From the NCBI GenBank assembly GCA_905478035.1, contig CAJQGX010000041.1:1-50894 (forward strand): a DNA stretch of 50,894 bases, written 5' to 3'. This document shows positions 46,512 through 50,894 of this stretch, piece by piece. Source of the DNA: an uncultured SAR86 cluster bacterium. Lineage in GTDB: Bacteria > Pseudomonadota > Gammaproteobacteria > Magnimaribacterales > D2472. The notes below the pieces were generated by a model. That model made no database searches. It saw only the letters and a list, made by a program, of their open reading frames with translations, and had not been told where the DNA came from. The position numbers and the translations under genes are program-made. Within the stretch, counting starts at the first letter, position 1; every line of letters begins with the position of its first letter.

Positions 46512-47444
46512 ATGATAGTAAAAAACGTTCCCAACGATCTCGCTTTTAAGAGATTAGACAAAGCTGCAGCAGAAATGTTTACAGATTATTCCAGAACGCA
46601 GATTAAAAAGTGGATAGAAGATGGAAGGGTTCTTGTTAATGGAGAAATATCTCAACCAAGAGAAAAAGTTAATGAGAATGATGAGATTGAATTAAATCCG
46701 ACTGAAGAGCAAAAGGTATCATGGGAACCTCAAAATATTGATTTTGAAATTCATTTTGAAAATGAAGATTTTATTATAGTTAATAAACCTCAGGGCCTAA
46801 TTATGCATCCGGGGTCAGGTTGCTATGATGGCACTCTTGCAAATGGACTTATTTATAAATTCCCAGAGCTAATAAATATCCCACGATCAGGAATAGTTCA
46901 TCGTCTAGACAAAGATACATCTGGTATTTTATTGGTTGCAAGGACTGAGTCTTTTAGAAATTTCTTTATAAATGAAATGCAAGAAAGAAGAGTAACTAAA
47001 AAATATATTTCAGTTGTTGTTGGTTACACACTTGGAAGTTTTTCAATCGAAGATCCGATAGGCCGAGACAAAAATAATAGAACCAAGATGGCAATCAGAG
47101 AAGACGGAAAAGATGCATTAACTTTTGTAAAGCTTAAAGAAAATATTGGGAATTACTCTGTATTAGATATAAGAATAGAAACAGGAAGAACCCATCAAAT
47201 TAGAGTTCACCTATCATCAAAAAAGTTACCAATAATTGGTGATAGAACTTATGACCCTAGCAGATCTATTGCAAAGGATACCTCTCAAGAGTTAATAGAT
47301 ATTTTAAGAGCCTTTCCAAGACAAGCTTTGCATGCAACTCATTTATCATTTAAGGATCAAAAAACTGATGATGTCTTTTCTTTTGATATTCCTATTCCAT
47401 ATGATATCGAAGGACTTATTTCAAATATAAGAAAGTTTGTCTAA
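46512..47444 (+). CDS. rluD: 23S rRNA pseudouridine synthase (1911/1915/1917)
   Basis: A 310-residue RluA-family enzyme with an N-terminal S4 RNA-binding domain (about 13-60) and catalytic Asp133 in HRLDKDTSG. GRTHQIRVHL is also conserved. It modifies helix 69 of 23S rRNA; RlmH (17.6 kb) then methylates one of its products. The usual downstream neighbour (pgeF) is absent; the ilv operon follows. Confidence 0.94.
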   Translation: MIVKNVPNDLAFKRLDKAAAEMFTDYSRTQIKKWIEDGRVLVNGEISQPREKVNENDEIELNPTEEQKVSWEPQNIDFEIHFENEDFIIVNKPQGLIMHPGSGCYDGTLANGLIYKFPELINIPRSGIVHRLDKDTSGILLVARTESFRNFFINEMQERRVTKKYISVVVGYTLGSFSIEDPIGRDKNNRTKMAIREDGKDALTFVKLKENIGNYSVLDIRIETGRTHQIRVHLSSKKLPIIGDRTYDPSRSIAKDTSQELIDILRAFPRQALHATHLSFKDQKTDDVFSFDIPIPYDIEGLISNIRKFV

Positions 47445-47458
47445 AAGTAGGCAAAAAC

Positions 47459-47487
47459 TTGTTTTTTCATTGATAAAATAATATAAA
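47459..47487 (+). promoter_or_regulatory. Candidate promoter of the ilv operon
   Basis: TTGTTT (47459-47464) and TATAAA (47482-47487) are 17 nt apart. The leader would be about 25 nt and ends in GGTAAG before the TTG start. No leader peptide or attenuator is seen. Confidence 0.5.
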
Positions 47488-47518
47488 CCCTATTCCTAAA
47501 AAGTTTTTTGGTAAGAAA

Positions 47519-49248
47519 TTGAAATTATCTGGCGCAGACATGCTAATGCAAGCACTTCATGATGAAGGCGTGGAGCTTATTTTTGGCTACCCTGGTGGAG
47601 CAGCTTTACATATTTATGATGCTATTTTTAGACAAGATAAAATAGATCATATTTTAGTAAGACACGAACAGGGTGCAACTCATGCTGCCGATGGATATTC
47701 AAGGGCTACAGGCAAACCAGGAGTTGTTTTAGTCACATCTGGGCCTGGCGCCACCAATGCTATTACTGGAATTGCTACTGCATTTATGGATTCGATTCCA
47801 ATGGTTGTGATATCAGGTCAGGTTGCTAGTCACTTAATAGGCACCGATGCATTTCAGGAAACAGATATGATTGGTGTATCACGACCGATTGTTAAACATA
47901 GTTATACGGTTTTCGATGCAGAAGAGATACCTAAGATTATTAAGGAGGCATTTTATGTTGCGACCTCAGGAAGACCGGGTCCTGTTGTCATAGATATCCC
48001 AAAGGATATGACAGCCCCTGATATTTTATTTGATTACTCATATCCAGATGAAGCTATTATTAGATCTTATAACCCACCTATAGATCCTGATCAAACCCAA
48101 ATAGATAGAGCAGTAGAGGCTATATTAGAATCAAAAAAACCTGTTATATATGCTGGTGGTGGAGCAATAGCAAGCAATGCAGAGCAGGAATTATTTGAGC
48201 TAAATAAGATAATTGATGCACCTGTTACCAATACTTTAATGGGTTTAGGTATTTATCCTGCAAGTCACAATAGGTTTCTTGGGATGCTAGGTATGCATGG
48301 AACATATCAAGCAAACATGGCAATGCATAATTCAGATTTGATAATTGCTATTGGTGCTAGATTTGATGACCGGATCACAAATAAACCATCAAAATTTGCA
48401 CCTAATGCAAAAGTTATTCATTTGGATGTTGATCATTCTTCGGTATCAAAAATTATCGAAGCAAATATTGCTGTGTTTGGCCAGGTAAAGAATTCATTAA
48501 AGTCAATAAAAGATACGCTAGATAAAAAATTAGATTTATATGACTCTAGCGTTTTAGAACCTTGGCACAATCAGATTAAAGAATGGAAATCTTTACATGG
48601 ATTAAATTACGAGCTCTACAAGGATGAATCAGATTCTCATCCTATTTTGCCTCAAGCTGTAGTTCAGCATGTTCATGAAATCACAAAAGGAGATGCATTT
48701 GTAACATCTGATGTTGGACAGCATCAAATGTTTGCTGCTCAATACTATCATTTTGATAAGCCTAGAAGGTGGATTAATTCTGGAGGTCTTGGAACAATGG
48801 GATTTGGTCTTCCAGCAGCAATGGGTGTGAAGCTGGCCTTTCCAGATGATGAGGTAGTTTGTATTACAGGTGAAGGAAGTATCCAAATGTGCATACAAGA
48901 ATTATCTACCTGCCTTCAATATAACCTCCCTATTAAAATTATAAATATTAACAATGAAGCCCTGGGAATGGTTAAACAATGGCAGGACATGAATTATGGA
49001 GGCAGACATTCTGAGAGTACATATCAAGACTCTTTACCTGACTTTGTAAAACTTGCAGAATCATATGGACATAAAGGCATTAAAATAGAAAAAAACTCTG
49101 ATTTAAAAGAAGGCTTAAAGCAAGCTTTTGCTATGAAAGATAAACTTGTTTTTGTTGATGTATACGTAGACCCATCTGAACATGTATACCCAATGCAAGT
49201 TCCAAATGGTAGCTTAGAAAATATGTTCTTATCAAAGGATAAACAAAC

Positions 49249-49252
<4 letters not shown>
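47519..49252 (+). CDS. ilvI: Acetolactate synthase, large subunit
   Basis: A 577-residue ThDP enzyme starting branched-chain amino acid synthesis. It begins at TTG with GGTAAG 5 nt upstream; homology starts at MKLSGADMLMQAL. The catalytic Glu is in RHEQGATHAADGYSRATG, and the ThDP motif reads GEGSIQMCIQELSTCLQYNLPIKIININN, with Glu in place of the usual Asp in GDG, a change known in this family. Length matches IlvI (574). The regulatory subunit gene overlaps by 4 bp. Confidence 0.95.
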
Positions 49253-50652
<1,400 letters not shown>

Positions 50653-50658
50653 ACGCGT

Positions 50659-50688
50659 CCGTCCTCAGAGGCGGTTGTTCTTTAAAAA
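50659..50688 (+). promoter_or_regulatory. rRNA leader boxB-like hairpin and boxA antitermination site
   Basis: CCGTC/GGCGG (50659-50674, one G-U pair, six-base loop) forms a small hairpin near the expected transcript start. It is followed by TGTTCTTTAAAAA (50676-50688), close to the boxA sequence of E. coli rrn leaders. A conserved GTGTGGG lies further downstream. This is the order expected for Nus-dependent antitermination. Confidence 0.75.
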
Positions 50689-50768
50689 TATTTGGTTACT
50701 CGTGTGGGTGTTCAAAATACGAGAAAAAATAATTTAGATTTTTTATAAAAATCAACAAAACATGATAT

Positions 50769-50894
50769 TAATTGAAGAGTTTGATCATGGCTCAGATTGA
50801 ACGCTGGCGGTAGGCTTAACACATGCAAGTCGTGCGAGAAAGTATCTTCGGATATGAGTAGAGCGGCGGACGGGTGAGTAACGCGTAGGAATCT
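50769..50894 (+). rRNA. rrs: 16S ribosomal RNA (5' end; continues beyond window)
   Basis: ATTGAAGAGTTTGATCATGG (50771-50790) is the conserved 5' end of bacterial 16S rRNA, followed by CTCAGATTGAACGCTGGCGG, AACACATGCAAGTCG and GGCGGACGGGTGAGTAACGC. The start is set by alignment to E. coli position 1. About 126 nt are present. The short V1 region between GTGCGAGAAAG and GAGTAGAGCGG should allow a clade assignment. Confidence 0.98.

Overview
The window looks like a chromosomal segment from a streamlined, low-GC marine gammaproteobacterium, most probably of the SAR86 clade. The evidence is a 249-residue green-type proteorhodopsin (3966-4715), which from memory is almost identical to the one first described from a SAR86 BAC clone, the 5' end of a 16S rRNA gene on the same piece (50769-50894), AT-rich sequence, very short intergenic gaps and gammaproteobacterial gene clusters (hemCD, trxA-rho, bamD/rluD, aroQ-accB-accC, rsfS-rlmH-mrdA-mrdB-mltB-dacA). 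No database search was run; family calls rest on motifs and remembered families.

Layout. 1-3.9 kb: nitronate monooxygenase-like flavoprotein (cut by the window edge), two divergent short-chain dehydrogenases and an acyl-CoA synthetase. 3.9-4.8 kb: proteorhodopsin, with a strong bidirectional terminator and a structured 5' region. 4.9-13.6 kb: coaD, mutM, a TolC-type outer-membrane channel, topoisomerase IV (parE, parC), an ArgD-like aminotransferase and a DUF2244 membrane protein. 13.5-17.1 kb: PPi-type phosphofructokinase, murein-recycling ligase mpl, a LON-domain protein and a small PGPGW-like membrane protein. 17.2-23.8 kb: rsfS, rlmH and a tightly overlapping cell-wall operon (mrdA, mrdB, mltB, dacA, D-amino acid aminotransferase). 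23.8-30.4 kb, minus strand: a seven-gene run from a DsbD N-domain remnant through aroQ, accB, accC, leuS and lptE to holA. 30.5-37.5 kb, plus strand: esterase, double ABC ATPase, ilvD, hemB, trxA, rho. 37.5-39.6 kb, minus: hemD, hemC, rsmD. 39.7-45.4 kb: flavin reductase, DUF4399 protein, TetR regulator and a divergent MFP-RND efflux pair. 45.4-47.4 kb: bamD with a small PP0621-type protein, and rluD. 47.5-50.6 kb: the acetolactate synthase/ketol-acid reductoisomerase operon. 50.6 kb to the end: rRNA promoter, boxB/boxA leader and 16S start.

Most genes are core housekeeping (envelope synthesis, heme, branched-chain amino acids, translation, replication). The most unusual signal is a near-palindromic 17-18 bp element that occurs twice in the TetR/RND intergenic region and a third time, 33 kb away, just upstream of the tolC-like gene. 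This suggests that one local TetR repressor co-controls all three parts of a tripartite efflux pump whose outer-membrane gene is unlinked. A second recurring signal is a -10-like hexamer placed 5-9 nt before the start codon, with no Shine-Dalgarno sequence, at about eight genes; this is what leaderless mRNAs would look like. Other points of interest are a DsbD reduced to its periplasmic N domain, a PPi-type PFK with a GGND motif, an RND pump without the canonical proton-relay residues, and the split, tail-to-tail arrangement of the normally collinear leuS-holA and rsfS-dacA clusters. There is no gene-free stretch longer than 300 bp, and I saw no tRNA gene, insertion sequence, prophage or CRISPR array.
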